From: Effrenium voratum
Taxonomy: Eukaryota > Sar > Dinophyceae > Suessiales > Symbiodiniaceae
Direction of reading: 5' to 3'
Assembly: GCA_963377175.1 (NCBI GenBank)
Contig: CAUJNA010003749.1
Span: 619,397 to 683,396, forward strand
DNA: 64,000 nt
The position numbers were made by a program, and so were the translations under genes. The notes under the pieces are model-generated. The model did no database searches, had not been told where the DNA came from, and saw nothing but the letters and a program-made list of their open reading frames with translations. This document shows, piece by piece, positions 10,155 to 21,442 of the stretch. How positions within the stretch are numbered: position 1 is the first letter of the stretch; each line of letters begins with the position of its first letter.

Positions 10155-10271
10155 ACAAGGCTCCTTAAAAGATACATTTTGCCCAATTGAAACATGGCAT
10201 TTTCCACCCAAACACAGGGACACCACCATGTACAAGGCAATGTTCAGGTGTATAATGCATCCGGATCCCTG
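10155..10271 (+). mobile_element. Introner-like element, family F (copy F1)
   Basis: ACAAGGCTCCTTAAAAGATA at the left, ATGCATCCGGATCCCTG at the right, flanked by TACC on both sides. The core GAAACATGGCATTTTCCACC is shared with four other F copies. Confidence 0.75.
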
Positions 10272-13200
10272 TACCTGAGGATGGCTTGGGAGAAAAAAGA
10301 GGTCCAAGCACCTCCTTAGGTACTTCAACCCCAGAGGGCATGACAAAGACAGCTAGAGCAGCATTGAATTTCAGAGCTAGCGGAAATTGGGCGAGGTTTT
10401 CGTGAGGGCAGTTCATACAACAGACCTCAGAGCTGTTTTCTGCAGGCTTTGAGGAGATGACACATCAAACAGGCACACATGTGTGTTTGTGTAAAATTTA
10501 TTAGAGACCAGTACAATTTGGGATTTATCGGGGGGGTTATATATATATATATAGGTCCAACAGTTTTTTTTCAATGCTTATTTACTTGCGCAGAGTCGAC
10601 CTTTGAACATCTTTGGAATTCCAGTACTTGTCTATCAACATGCTAACCTTATATCTCCCGGCATGCGGAAGTGGGCCTATCCCACTGCCCAACTTGGCTT
10701 CGTTTGGTTTGTTTAACTTGCTTTTTTTTGGTGTTCCACCCTCTTCATCTTGAACCAGCAAACCGTGTGTTGTTTCTTAGGGACCAAGTCTGGCCCAGCG
10801 CAAACATAAAAGAGTGCCGGAAACAAAACGCAACGCCTTGCCCAGGAAAAAAAGGAAAAGACAAAAGGACACACAAACAGATCAGATGGTCTCGGATGGG
10901 TGTGTCTAGTTGTGAACCCCTTTCGGTGAAAAGGGAATTCCTAGGAGAACCACCCCGTCACCCAGCCCAAGGATCTACGTGGTCTCAGTGATTGGCGCTC
11001 AGAGCTCTGCAAAGAGCACGCCTCTTGGCACGACCTCTCGGATGGTTCCATCAACCGACTATTTGGAGTCTTGTTCATATTTTTAGAAATGGGGTCATGA
11101 CCCCTTAATTTTGGGTAACGACCCTATTTTTAAGTGTCATGGAGACTCCAAGTAGTATTACAAGAACAAGTGTGTCCTTTTTCCGCCATAGCCACTGGGG
11201 GGGGAGGTCTGGGGGAAATGGCAGGCACACCCATATATGGTTCCTTTTCGCTGGCTTGGAACATCACCTTTTGGTTGCCAACTCCAAACGAGTTTCCTTT
11301 AGGTGGGACAATGTTTCTGCAGGGACATATGGGAACCGCGATAGGGTTGTCTTTTCCCGAGTGGTAAAAACGATCTATCCCTCTATGGTTTGTCTTTACG
11401 AACAGTTTGACTATGTGATGTTAGTTGTCCCAAAAAGCCAAAGGATGGATAGTAGATTTAACTTGCTCGATCCGCCAAATAGAACCCATCATTTTGAGTG
11501 ATGAGGGGAGGCCTAAACGAAATTAAACACGGTTGGTGTTCCATATCCAGGACTCACCCCTGTGCCATGGTCAGAACTTCCCGTTGTTTTGGTTTGGGAA
11601 GAATGGTCATCAGCCTCTTGACAGTAATTTGAGACAATCAATGTAATGTAGGGGTTCCTCATAAGGAAGCCATGACCCCACACAAGGAGTCTTGACTATG
11701 GCTCATACCTGGACCTTCCAGGGTTCAAAATTTTAGGCGTTGGCCAGTTGGCGTGAACAAATGCTTTTCGGGTGAAAAAACGCCTGCGGTCATATATGTT
11801 TGCGAAGCAGTCGGGAATGTTTGCCTGTTGGTCGGGATTGTTTGCCTGTTTGTCGGGAATTTTCGCCTGTAGATTTGGTGAGACTGCGCTTAACATCCAA
11901 ATTGAGGAAAAAACGGCCGTAGGCGAAAACACACACGCAATTGTCCCAAAAGGCAATTCGTAGCGAAAAGGCGGACATTTTGAGCATGCAGGAAGGTCCA
12001 GGTATGAGGGTTGTCCAAAATGGAGATGCCTTTGTTGTTCAAGAACGGGGTTTCCAAAAGGCAGACCGAAGGAAGACCGTCGCAAAGAGAGACTCTTTCA
12101 GGGCAAGGGTTCAAGAAGGGCACAACGGGCCCAATGTAAAGCAAAGCCCTGCATGAGTTCGGGTGTTACTTTGGATCCGAAAACCGCTTGAGGCGAGTGA
12201 CTTGACGGAACGGGCCCAGCCTTGAAGCCAAGAAGCCACGGTTCGGCCCCAGAGGGAAAAGTTTGAGTGCCCTCTACAAACTCCGTGGAACCAAAGTCGA
12301 CTGATCTGATCAACACCCCCACTTAGGGCGTCCACCTTTTGGAGGTTGGGTCTTTTTCTTGGGATATGTTTTTTTGGCGTGGTGATGTTGCTTTGCATTT
12401 CTTTCTGAAACCACCCACAAACAGGGTACCAATTCCAAACCAAGCCTGAAAAGAGGTACAGGGTACCAGCAGAATGATGTTTAAGCATGTGTAAGCAAGA
12501 GCTCGGCCTAACTCTGGTTACACCCATGGTTTAGGTGAGGCAGTTTCTTTGGTTATATACCCCATGTTTCTCTGGTTGTGGCCGAAAAATAGCTGAGGTG
12601 TTTTGTCTCCATCAGGGTAGTGGAAGGAACTCCAGATGGACAACATTCCTCCAGATGGATTTGCGCTGAGGGGACTGAGGGGTCAACTTTACTACCTGAC
12701 TGTTGCCTTATCTTTTTCAAGATAAGGGGACCTCCAAACATGGGTGATTGTATTTTGACTTCCCGTCGAAGCCCCAAACACTTGCTGGTTCTCAGGCATG
12801 AGGGAATGAGCCCAAACTGAACAATGCCCTGTGGCTTGCAAGGGAATCCCCAGGTTCATTCCAAAATCCCGCTTGATTCCGCAACCAGCAACGGGATGCA
12901 AGTCAACGTCAGCCATTCGGATCGACGTTCTTCGTTGCTCTTCGGTTTTCATGGGCACAGACCCCGCCAAAAACGACGGTTTTCAACCAGCAACCCCCAC
13001 GACTGCGTTTTCCCTTGTCCAAGGTCCCAAGTACTGTCCAGCATAACTCTGCGGTTGGAAGGTGCTGGGAAATTATCGATGTCAGACAATTTTGAAAGAC
13101 AATTTTGGGAGGGAAGCCATGGGATATGAGTCAGACGAACACAAATCACCCTGAGGGTCATGACCCCTCCAATGCAGACCCCCGGACCCTCCAATGGAGA

Positions 13201-13490
13201 ACCCTGACCAATTCCTCAGGGGCCCTCAAAAACCAACCCCATTTTGAGGGCCAACAAAATCATAGTCTGACAAACAAGGGAAAACACACCTGAAATAACA
13301 TAACATAACATATCGGGGGAGATCTATGGGGCATCAGTCAGACAATCCAAAAAAGACACCGAGAAAATCCCACCGCCCGTCGGGTCGATTAAAGCAACCC
13401 ATGGACCATTTTGAAGGCCCAACATCTTCGTCTGACAAGCCAAAAAAAGTCGCCGAGACATCCACCGCCCCTCGGGTCTCGGACTCCGAG
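10272..13490. other. Long intron or gap where the G1 exon is expected
   Basis: No clear GC3-biased frame is seen in these 3.2 kb. A 21-bp tandem motif (GTTTGCCTGTTGGTCGGGAT type) lies at 11797-11875, and a TA microsatellite near 10539-10552. A P-loop (GxxxxGKS) coding exon should lie between the 9557 and 13491 exons if the gene is intact, but I could not find one. Confidence 0.45.
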
Positions 13491-13591
13491 GCTTTTGAAC
13501 TTCCTCTTCGGCTCGGGCTTCGCAGTGGCCTCCGGCCGCTGCACCCGAGGCCGGAATCCGGCTCGGGATGAGTGCGTGCGCGGCGGGGCCG
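13491..13591 (+). CDS. Exon with SGRCTRG segment of a VLIG-like G domain
   Basis: After CTCCGAG| the frame reads LLNFLFGSGFAVASGRCTRG, then RNPARDECVRGGA, ending before GTTCG. In very large inducible GTPases a LLNxLFG helix following the P-loop leads into an FAVSSGRCTRG-like segment that holds the G2 threonine. The match covers about 20 residues in the right spacing, the strongest family signal in the window. The P-loop itself should be on the preceding exon. Confidence 0.8.
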
Positions 13592-13758
13592 GTTCGTTTT
13601 TTTGTTACGGAAAACAACAACCGGAAAAGGCATTCATGTTCGGGGAAAACGAGTTTGAACACCACCCCGCAAATATTTGACGGTTTTGAGCAGCGCGCCC
13701 GGAATCAAATGTTGTTCTCCCCGAGTCTAAGGTCTGTTGCCAGTGGGACATTTCCCAG

Positions 13759-13814
13759 GACCCTTCGAAGCCTTCGATCCCCTCCCCCAAGCCCAGAAGG
13801 AGGTCGAAGTGCGA
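13759..13814 (+). CDS. Putative exon between G2 and G3
   Basis: After TTTCCCAG|G the frame reads PFEAFDPLPQAQKEVEVRV; possible donors are GTCGAA (13803), GTGCGA (13809) and GTAATC (13815). A second biased frame (AHLFRALCRVAELAGSLG) follows at 13861-13913 but is too close for a normal intron. It sits where the G domain has a variable stretch before G3. Confidence 0.5.
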
Positions 13815-14451
13815 GTAATCCACGGTTTCGGAGGGATGGCCCAGTGGGAATGTTGAAAGAGCGCACTTGTTCCGGGCGCTGTGTCGGGTTGCAGAGCTGG
13901 CTGGATCCTTGGGGTTAAACCTATGGGGGTTTGTCCTCACAAGCGAGTGGAACCATGACCCTGGAACCAACCTGAGGTTAGAAAAGGACAACAACCACAT
14001 GTGGACGCCCTAGCTGGCAGAAAACCCCTGAAATAGCTGGCAGATGAGGAGAGACTTTGAAAGTCAAAAAACATCCTGGCGCATGCCAGTAGAAATCATG
14101 AAGAACCCAACAGACCCTGCCTGGCATTTTGTTGTTTGATCTCAAAGGGAACTCGGTGGCAGGGCAAAACATGTGGTGCCCTCTTTGGTAGGCCTCTAAG
14201 CCGACCCAAGGAAGCAACCCACCACATGTCTGGTCTTTCCCCCCTGATTGATTCAAACCTATCCACTCGAACATGCCCGGATAAATGCCTTTTCCTTTTT
14301 CGATCAATCTATAAGAGCTTTCCTTTCCAAAATCAGGATCCCTCTAGTTTCAAGACCCGGTCAACTTGCGCCACAAGCGCCACTTGCTTGCGCTGGTGGC
14401 TCTTTTCGCGATTTCGCTCCGATTTCGCGCGCTGTTCTTCCGCCGGCCGAG

Positions 14452-14541
14452 GCTTATATGCCTCCTACTTTGTGATCCACCACCGCCCGGTGCTGGTCTT
14501 GGACTCCGAAGGCGCGAGATTTCCGTTGTTGGGAGCCCAAG
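14452..14541 (+). CDS. Exon with G3-like VLVLDSEG motif
   Basis: After GCCGAG| the frame reads LYASYFVIHHRPVLVLDSEG, then ARFPLLGAQ, and ends at CAAG|GTAGGC. A hydrophobic strand followed by D-[ST]-E-G is the G3 (Walker B) motif of VLIG, GBP and atlastin-type GTPases. It ends in phase 1 and joins in frame with the exon at 16369. Confidence 0.75.
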
Positions 14542-15160
14542 GTAGGCGCTGAACACCCAGGGGTTCCTAGGGAAGTTCCGCCAGCAAAATTTAACCACCT
14601 GTAGGTGTATATATAACTAGATCCATTTTGACCCTTCGGTTTTAGATGACAGCAACCCCTAGGTTTAAGTGGATCCTCTTTGAGCCTTAAAACCAGGGAG
14701 TTTCTATTAGGGAAATCAGCCAGTTCTAGGTTTAAGTCTACCTTGAGGTCAAAAGTGACCCCCTGGGTAAAGTAGCTTCCAACCATGGCAGGAAGGTCTG
14801 AGCTCGCCCCGGAGATGAAAAACACACACACACACATTTTGGGGTTTGGGACCCAACGCCAATCGGGAGCCAAGCGGGACCATAGCTTCAGGTTCCTTTT
14901 GGAAAAATAGATGGCACTAGGGTAAATGTTGAGAACCAAATTGGAAACCAGTGCCATCCTTTGTCAACTAAACGGACACCAAACTGATCGATGGGACTTT
15001 GTGCACTTTCATTGGAAAGAGGGCACCCTGGCCTCTGGTCCCTCGTCATCACATCGGTCTGCGGGCCCCTACTGTTCTGATGCGATTCCCAAAGCCTGAG
15101 TCGCAACCTAGGAGCGTGCAAGTGGATTTCCTAAGTTACACTTACCACGTTACAGCATAT

Positions 15161-15262
15161 GGCTGTGGCTCAAAAAACCGGTACCAAAACGGAACCCGGG
15201 TAAGTGGAAACATGGACCAAAACCTGCGGTTTGCCCCTCCTGGTTAATTTTGAGCCACACCC
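15161..15262 (+). mobile_element. Introner-like element, family D (copy D1)
   Basis: GGCTGTGGCTCAAAA at the left mirrors TTTTGAGCCACACCC at the right, flanked by ATAT on both sides (15157-15160, 15263-15266). The interior has GGTAAGTGGAAACATGGACC. Confidence 0.8.
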
Positions 15263-15429
15263 ATATGGGTGTGTTTTGCTGGCTCTGTCAATCTTTGTTC
15301 TGTGGTTTTATTGCACCAAAAGGGAGCCCGAATTGCCATGTGTTCCACCGCTTTTTGACGCGCCACATCCAACCGATTTTCAGGTCACCCCTAATTGCTG
15401 GTTTGAACCCCTGGTTCTGGAGACAAATC

Positions 15430-15600
15430 GCTTTTTAAACAACAATACATATAGTGAATATGATGTATGTATGCTTATTTGAACCGTATATGATAGTAGA
15501 ATAAATTAATTTTATTGTTTAAACTATTAGTACGTACTGGAATATCATTTGGAATAATGATTTGTTTGATGTTTCATGATTTATTTTCAAATATTTCCAA
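15430..15600. repeat. AT-rich insertion inside a family-H remnant
   Basis: H-like halves (GGTTTGAACCCCTGGTTCTG before, CCAAACCACTGGGCTCCAAA after) are separated by about 170 bp that is much richer in A and T than the surroundings. No coding signal. Confidence 0.4.
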
Positions 15601-15949
15601 ACCACTGGGCTCCAAACCACCAACCGAGGGAAGCTGAGATTCATATGTTTTTTTGGGGGGTTCCCCGGGTTCCTTGTTTGGACTGTTTCTGGGGGTTCTC
15701 AAAGTCAGAACATGCGGTTGCTTTCCTTCAACCAACCCACCTGGGTGCTGACTTTGAAGGTTTCCAATCACCAGCCAGTGGTAACAGTCATGGGGGTTGG
15801 AGGGTCAAAGTCAGCAAAGAACGAGGGGTTGCTTCCTCTGACTTTGGTAAAACTCATGAGCCCAGGGTCTGACTTTCATCTGGCTCGTTGTTGGGGCGTC
15901 AGCCCGCCACTTCGGGGCTGACCCGAGTCCCACTTGGGGCGTGAATCAA

Positions 15950-16001
15950 CCAAACAACCAACCAACCAACCAACCAACCAACCAACCAACCAACCAACCA
16001 A
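15950..16001. repeat. (CCAA)n microsatellite
   Basis: About 12 units of AACC run head to tail; simple sequence. Confidence 0.85.
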
Positions 16002-16049
16002 CTTATCAAACTCAGCACGTGGGGTTGTTTTCCTACAACCCGCCACTTA

Positions 16050-16170
16050 GCTTGTTAACTCCTAGCCATTCCCTTAGCTTTTTGGCCTTTTAGTGGTTTA
16101 GTGCTAGTTTCCGAATTGAACTCGCTAAAAGTTTGTCACTTGTAGCGGGGAATCTGAACACGGGCAGCCC
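16050..16170 (+). repeat. Hairpin-bearing repeat, family I (copy I2)
   Basis: Contains CATTCCCTTAGCTTTTTGGC, TTTAGTGGTTTAGTGCTAGT and a CGCTAAAAGTTTG half-palindrome, ending in CGGGCAGCCCAG. The same modules recur at 21061, 49191 and 61052. Confidence 0.6.
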
Positions 16171-16180
16171 AGTTACGTAA

Positions 16181-16310
16181 ACAGGGCTCCTTAAACGATC
16201 TCCATTTTGCAACCATTTCAATCATGTTGCTTTTTCAACAAAAACAAAGAAATGGAAACCACCATGTACAAGTTGCAATCTTCAGGTGTTGTCATGCATC
16301 CGGATCATTG
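16181..16310 (+). mobile_element. Introner-like element, family F (copy F2)
   Basis: ACAGGGCTCCTTAAACGATC at the left and CATGCATCCGGATCATTG at the right, flanked exactly by GTAA (16177-16180, 16311-16314). It lies 58 bp before the next exon. Confidence 0.75.
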
Positions 16311-16368
16311 GTAAAGCTCGTGGGCCCCCCCCGCGTTCCCCGAGCCTCGTTCCCCGCGCGGCTCGCAG

Positions 16369-16435
16369 GGCTCTTGTCCTTGGGCTCCGAGGGCTCCACC
16401 TTCGACGGGCAGATCGCCATGCGCCTCAACGCGCA
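16369..16435 (+). CDS. G-domain exon with FDGQIA segment
   Basis: After GCTCGCAG| the frame reads LLSLGSEGSTFDGQIAMRLN, ending at GCGCA|GTACGC. It joins in phase with the G3 exon (14541), giving DSEGARFPLLGAQ followed directly by GLLSLG. In VLIG proteins G3 is followed by a similar acidic stretch and a conserved D-x-x-[IL]-A helix. Confidence 0.7.
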
Positions 16436-16570
16436 GTACGCATCGACGGGGCCCCCCCGCGGTGTTTTTTGTTTTTTTGTTTTTTTTGTTAAGGCCGGTC
16501 TTCCATTTATGTCAGTGCTTTAAACACATATATTTGCATATATATATATATGTTTTGTGTTGCGTGTTTT

Positions 16571-17000
16571 TGAAGGTTGGTCTTCCTTTTAATTCCTGTT
16601 GGTCTTCTCTTTGAACCCCGGAATGTGGTGTATACAGAAAACAAACAACACCCACCAAAAACCATGATCATGAGGGTTCCTTGCTCAAGAATGGTGGTGT
16701 TTTAAGCTTGGTCTTCCTTTTTAAACTCCGGCAAATGGCCAGGTTCCTGTTGGTCTTTCAAACCCCGGCAACATGTGTCGGTCTTCCTTTCTGACCCTCG
16801 GAAATAAGCGGATTTCCTGTTGGTTTCCTTTCAAGCCCCGGAAAATGACGGAGTTCCTGCTGGTCTTCTTTTTTCAACCCCGGAAAGTTTTGGATTTCCT
16901 GTTGGTCTTCCTTTTTAAACCCCGGCAAAACGACGGGGTTCCTGTTGGTCTTCCTTTTTAAACCCCGGCAAAACGGCGGGGTTCCTGTTGGTGTTCCTTG
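16571..17000. repeat. Minisatellite, unit about 41-43 bp
   Basis: CCTGTTGGTCTTCCTTTTTA recurs at about 16595, 16746, 16815, 16856, 16898, 16941 and 16984, with AAACCCCGGCAAAACGGCG between. The open frames across it come from the repeat. Confidence 0.75.
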
Positions 17001-17418
17001 AAACCAACCCAGAAAAACCTCGAAAATGGTGGGTTCCTTTTGAAATTCAAAGAGAGACCTTGGAATGGCTCTTCCCAGCAGTGAAAATGGGCCCTGCCAG
17101 GGTTTCCCGGGTGTTCCCTAAGAGAGGACACCCCAGAATCTGCAAGCGAGTGAATGAGGCGGTTGTTGTGAGCCTTTCGGGGAAAATTGGCTTCTCCGTT
17201 TGGCTTGAAGCATCAACAAAGCCGTCGTTTCGTATACATCACCCTTTTGGGTGGCCTTCGAGTTTCCTTTCCGGGCATGAGTTGGAAGCCGAAAAATGGC
17301 TGGCAGCTGAAGCCCCTGCCTCCAAACCCCCAACGCAGCTTGGTGCTTGCAGCCCGCCACATTGTGGCACGGACGAACGGAACTCGGTAACACGAGGAGA
17401 AACAACGGCACAGCTGTT

Positions 17419-17544
17419 CTAGGTCCCCCAGCTAGGTGCCCGTCTTAACCCCTTTTTTGGTTGGGAGGGTTCCCCTTCTAAAATCGACAAAAGCGAAAAA
17501 GATGGTAGCAACCTATTCTAACCTCTCAAATCTGGAGGACCTAG
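17419..17544 (+). mobile_element. Introner-like element, family A (copy A5)
   Basis: CTAGGTCCCCCAGCTAGGTG to CTGGAGGACCTAG; flanks TGTT and TGTG resemble a 4-bp TSD with one change. The interior carries GGGAGGGTTCCCCTTCTAAA. Confidence 0.8.
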
Positions 17545-18793
17545 TGTGTTGGCCAATGCCAAAGTCAATGGCTTGAGGTTGCGAGTCGGAAGTGAGTGGC
17601 CAGCCGTCACATAAACGGGGCCTCTTGGCCTGTCCGGACATGAAGGTCGGTACGCCCGGACGTGTTGTTGCCACAGTTCAATCGCTAGAATAGCAACGTG
17701 TCCCTTCCTTTCCAACGTTGCCAATCTGGTTTAGTGAGAAGCGTTTGTTTGTTTGTTCCCCAAGTGCCAGTCTGGTCTAGTGAGAAGCCGTTGTTTTTTT
17801 CCCCCCCAAGTTCCTTGGACATCTCCGAGGATGTGCATGACCTGTAGCCACCTGGTTCTGGTGAACAACAAGGGCGAGCTATCCCGACAGCTTCAGGCGG
17901 GATAACGAGAAACGAGGCTTCACCGCCAGACCCTCTAAGACGTGCTTGAGTCATATGTTGCTGGTTTCTAGCGGTTTGTGGAGGACACCTCTACCGGATT
18001 TTAGGCTACAATCACTTTGAGCATGTCAATTGTGTAATCACTTCTTCCTATTAATCAACCTACTCCGAATAATAAAACTCCCCCGAGCCGCGTCAAAAGC
18101 CCCCAAAATATGCTTATTAGGGGTCCCCCCTCCAGAGTGTGTTGACACAAGAAGGCTCCACGTTTTCTTTGACACCCAAGGGTTGCCATGTGCGACAACC
18201 CAACACAAGCAAATAATTTTATGAAACTGACCATGGGACACTCCCTTTCGAAGTTCTTACTTGAAAGTTGCAATCTGAGCAGTTTTTGCTCCAAATCAAA
18301 GGAGATCCACTTTCCAATACAAGTCCAATACTAAACAGCAAACTATCAACTGGATCTAGGCCCACACCGGCAACCCCTAATAATAAAACTCATCCCCAAG
18401 TTCTGTTATTTGCGGGGGGGACAGTGTTTTTTTTTTTTAGGGAGAAGCGATTGGCCCTGAATATACCTGTAAGCTCTCACAAACTAGCCCATGCAAAACC
18501 TTACAGAACTCGCAAACCGCCACAATTTTGCGGGGGGTCCAGTGGATGACGGGCCAACCCTAGGGGCAGGCGCAGAGTTTCACCATGGCTTCACCCCGAA
18601 AGTTGTTTTGCATAGCGAAGGGCCCGTTGCTGAACCGTTCCCAACACCGTAGGTTGCAACCCAACGAATCAAAGGGCACTTCCCGGAAGTCCAAGCTGGT
18701 GGTTTGCTTTGGCCTTCAGGAAGCCTGCAGACTGCGAGAAGCCAACCATGCCGGTTTGGGGTACAAGTAATAGTAGTAATAGTAGTAGTAGTC

Positions 18794-18825
<32 letters not shown>

Positions 18826-19590
18826 AAGAAGAAGAAGTAGTAGTAGAAGCAGTAGTAGTAGTAGTAGTAGTAGTAGTAGAAGTAGTAGAAGTAGTAAGAA
18901 GCACCCTTCAATTCAGATTGTTCAAGGACACCTTGCATTTTATAGATTGCCTGCTATCCCCTGTGTCTTTGTGAATTCTTGAAATGCCCCCCCCCCCCCG
19001 TACACATGCAACACACTGCCATGTGACAGCAAATTAGTTCCTTGGTGTGTCATTTGGCGTGTACCCTCGTTTGGGTTGGTTGTTTTGAGAAACAAAACAG
19101 AGCCCGAAGCATTGCCAGTTGCGTGGCTTTCAAGACAAACCTTTAGTGTATATATATATATATATATGTATGTATACACATATACGCATGTGTGTATATA
19201 TCTACAAATAATTATATCTACACATTGTCCCTCGTTTTCCCCTGCTGTGACTTTCTTCGATTTCCCCCCTTCTGTGTTTCCAACCATCATACTTGGGCAT
19301 TTTAGTGGCAATGCTACTTGGTCGCATCTGTGACCTTCTTTGTTGGGAAGATAAGTGCCTTTTCCCACTAGCCCACAAAAAGTTTCACTCACTTTTCGCT
19401 TTAGTGCGCTGTCGTCGTAAAAGTTTCACTTTGAGGCAACCTTGGGATCCACAGAAAGTGAGCCAGAGTCTGCCTGGTCCCTTTCAAGGGCACCTGGTTT
19501 CCTTAGGTTTCCTTCAAAGTGTAGTTTGTTTTGGTTTCCTTTGCAACTTTGCATAGTTTCTTTTGGTTTGGTTTGGTTTCCTGACACGAG
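17545..19590. other. Long intron
   Basis: Holds the (TAG)n tract at 18766-18897, a C10 run near 18989-18998, and a TA/CA microsatellite near 19148-19200. No codon-biased frame is seen. Confidence 0.45.
18766..18897. repeat. (TAG)n/(AAG) trinucleotide microsatellite
   Basis: About 44 triplets of TAG with interspersed AAG and CAG. Reads as poly-Ser one way and poly-Thr the other; not a gene. Confidence 0.9.
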
Positions 19591-19726
19591 GACCTGCTGG
19601 AGGTGTGCCTCTTTGCCATGAAGCATTTGCGCCTCTCGCGGCTCCAACCGCGCCTGGTCTTCGTGCTTCGGGACCAGCACGACCGGTCCCGGGCCGTGCA
19701 CGCGCCTAGGCTGATGCGGAAAGCGG
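19591..19726 (+). CDS. G-domain exon with LVFVLRD strand
   Basis: After GACACGAG| it reads DLLEVCLFAMKHLRLSRLQP then RLVFVLRDQHDRSRAVH and APRLMRKA; a GT follows at 19727. The pattern of a helix, a hydrophobic strand ending in a polar loop, then basic residues matches the region after G3 in VLIG (D-[IL]-L-x-[IV] helix, then FVHQNVSD-like strand). RHD3/Sey1 GTPases have a similar FVIRD strand, so a more distant dynamin-type relation is possible. Confidence 0.7.
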
Positions 19727-19799
19727 GTGGTTGCAACATCTGGCATATCTGTTTTGGTGTTGGTCGTTTTGTTTTTTCTTTAAACCGCAAAAGAGATAT

Positions 19800-19910
19800 G
19801 GGTATGGCTCAAAATTAAAGAGCTGGGGATACGCGGGTTTTAGTCTTTGGTTCCATTTACCAAGGTGCCATTTTGGTACCACTTTTTTCGAGCCACAGCC
19901 ATATACCCTC
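19800..19910 (+). mobile_element. Introner-like element, family D (copy D2)
   Basis: GGGTATGGCTCAAAATT at the left, TTCGAGCCACAGCC at the right, flanked by ATAT on both sides (19796-19799, 19911-19914). Confidence 0.75.
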
Positions 19911-20299
19911 AAAAAGAGACCCACCCAGTTGTTTAAAGACCTGGCCCACTTCAGCGGGAAGCACTGGAAGCCAGCGTGCCATGAAAGAAGGATACACATT
20001 TCTTTTTTCTGCCAAGCGACTGTCAGCACCGCCCAACTTCTTGTGGACACGTTGGGCTGAGGACATGAGCAACCTTGGGTTCTAAGTGGAATGAACCTCG
20101 CAGGTTCGGGCGGAGGCGCAGATTTTGAGGTGAATGTGGTTATAGATAGATGGCACGGGTTTCGGGTTACAAGGGCAGTGATTTTTGGAAAAGCACCGCT
20201 TCAAGGAGGTTGCCTCCCAGGAAGGCCTTGTAACCTCGTCAAGCTGATTTGGAGGCCACCAGGAGGAGGGGGGTTGAATCATATTGACCTTGGTCTAGT

Positions 20300-21060
20300 A
20301 GGTTAGACCCTTTTCCAGATGCCCATTGGTTAAGAAGATGCATCTAATATCTTTTTCAGAAGTTGACATCATACCCTAAACATAGGGGATTGGGATTTTA
20401 GGGTGGAAATGCTGTTGTGCATGGAGTTCGGAAGATTTCTCATAATTTTACAAGCCTGTCATGTGCATCCCATCCTATCATGTGTAGCCAGGATGTCCAA
20501 AACTAGTTTTTTCGGCCAAACTGGACACCTGAATTCTATCGTTTGAAGCCTTTCACCAGAATCGTTTGTGCCAAAATAACAAACTGCATGCACATCATCA
20601 GGAATCCTATCTCGTTTGTCGTGTGTGTTTTCTTGTTTCCGCCGTTGCAATTGATTGCGACAGCTCACTATGATTTGCATTTGTACTGTGTTCTGGAAAT
20701 AGTCTAGTTGCCATTTTGTTACCCTGCCCACTAGAATCCTGATCAATCAAGGCACACCCAAAAGCGGAGGAAGGGACATGAAGATGCGTTGGATTGTCTG
20801 TTTGGTTTCCCAAGGTTCCTCGGCTGACCTCGTCATGTTTTCAATTGAACGACTGGTTCTAGGACTCCCCCAAACAGATTGCGACTTTGGGGTGTCCACT
20901 TGTATCGATCTACCTGTTTCAACACTCCCGAAACTTCATTGGAGTCCTGCTCAACCGCATGGCCTTTCTTTGGGCGGGGGTGACTGGTCACCTTAGTCCG
21001 GTTTTAAACTGTCCCCAATGACTATCTCATGGTTTGCGTGATCATCTGATCTCGTTTCTG
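20300..21060. other. Intronic spacer
   Basis: No biased frame and no complete element family is visible. Confidence 0.35.
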
Positions 21061-21187
21061 GGTGGCTCCGGGAGCCATCCGGTTCCTTAGCCTTTTAGAT
21101 CTTTTTAGCGTTCTTCGCGGTAGTTTCCGTATTTAACCCGCTAAAAGTTTTAAACTTTTAGCGGGGGAGCCGAAAACGGGCAGAGGT
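21061..21187 (+). repeat. Hairpin-bearing repeat, family I (copy I3)
   Basis: GGTGGCTCCGGGAGCCATCC at the left and ACGGGCAG at the right. In the middle CGCTAAAAGTTTTAAA runs into CTTTTAGCG, a near-perfect palindrome that would fold as a hairpin. It lies 40 bp before an exon. Confidence 0.65.
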
Positions 21188-21226
21188 TTGGGGGTATGGG
21201 GTTCACTTGACAGCCAGTGACTGCAG

Positions 21227-21306
21227 CGTTTGCTGGTGGCCTCGGGCTTAGGGTTGGGTTACGCTGGCATGGAGAAGGTCACCCAGCTTTTGTTCAGTGG
21301 CCGCAG
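21227..21306 (+). CDS. Putative exon directly followed by an introner
   Basis: After CTGCAG| it reads RLLVASGLGLGYAGMEKVTQ then LLFSGR, ending at CGCAG|GT. The two bases GT and the preceding AG are the left TSD copy of element A6. Third-position bias is moderate. It lies between the LVFVLRD exon and the next helical exon, where VLIG proteins have the G4 neighbourhood; the motif itself is not recognisable. Confidence 0.5.
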
Positions 21307-21308
21307 GT

Positions 21309-21442
21309 CTAGGTCCCTCAGCGAAAGGGTGCCCGACCTCTGCCCGCTTTTTTGGTTGGGAGGGTTTGGAGAGTTCCCGTACTAAATGAGACTACTGAAA
21401 AAACAGGTACCCTTGTTCTAACCTCTCTACTGGAGGACCTAG
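21309..21442 (+). mobile_element. Introner-like element, family A (copy A6), at a splice donor
   Basis: CTAGGTCCCTCAG to CTGGAGGACCTAG, flanked exactly by AGGT (21305-21308 and 21443-21446). The left AGGT is the AG|GT exon boundary of the preceding exon, so the element went in precisely at a donor site or made it. Confidence 0.85.

Noticed and set aside
18704..18982. Poly-Ser (+) and poly-Thr (-) frames
   Set aside because: Translation of the (TAG)n/(AAG)n microsatellite.
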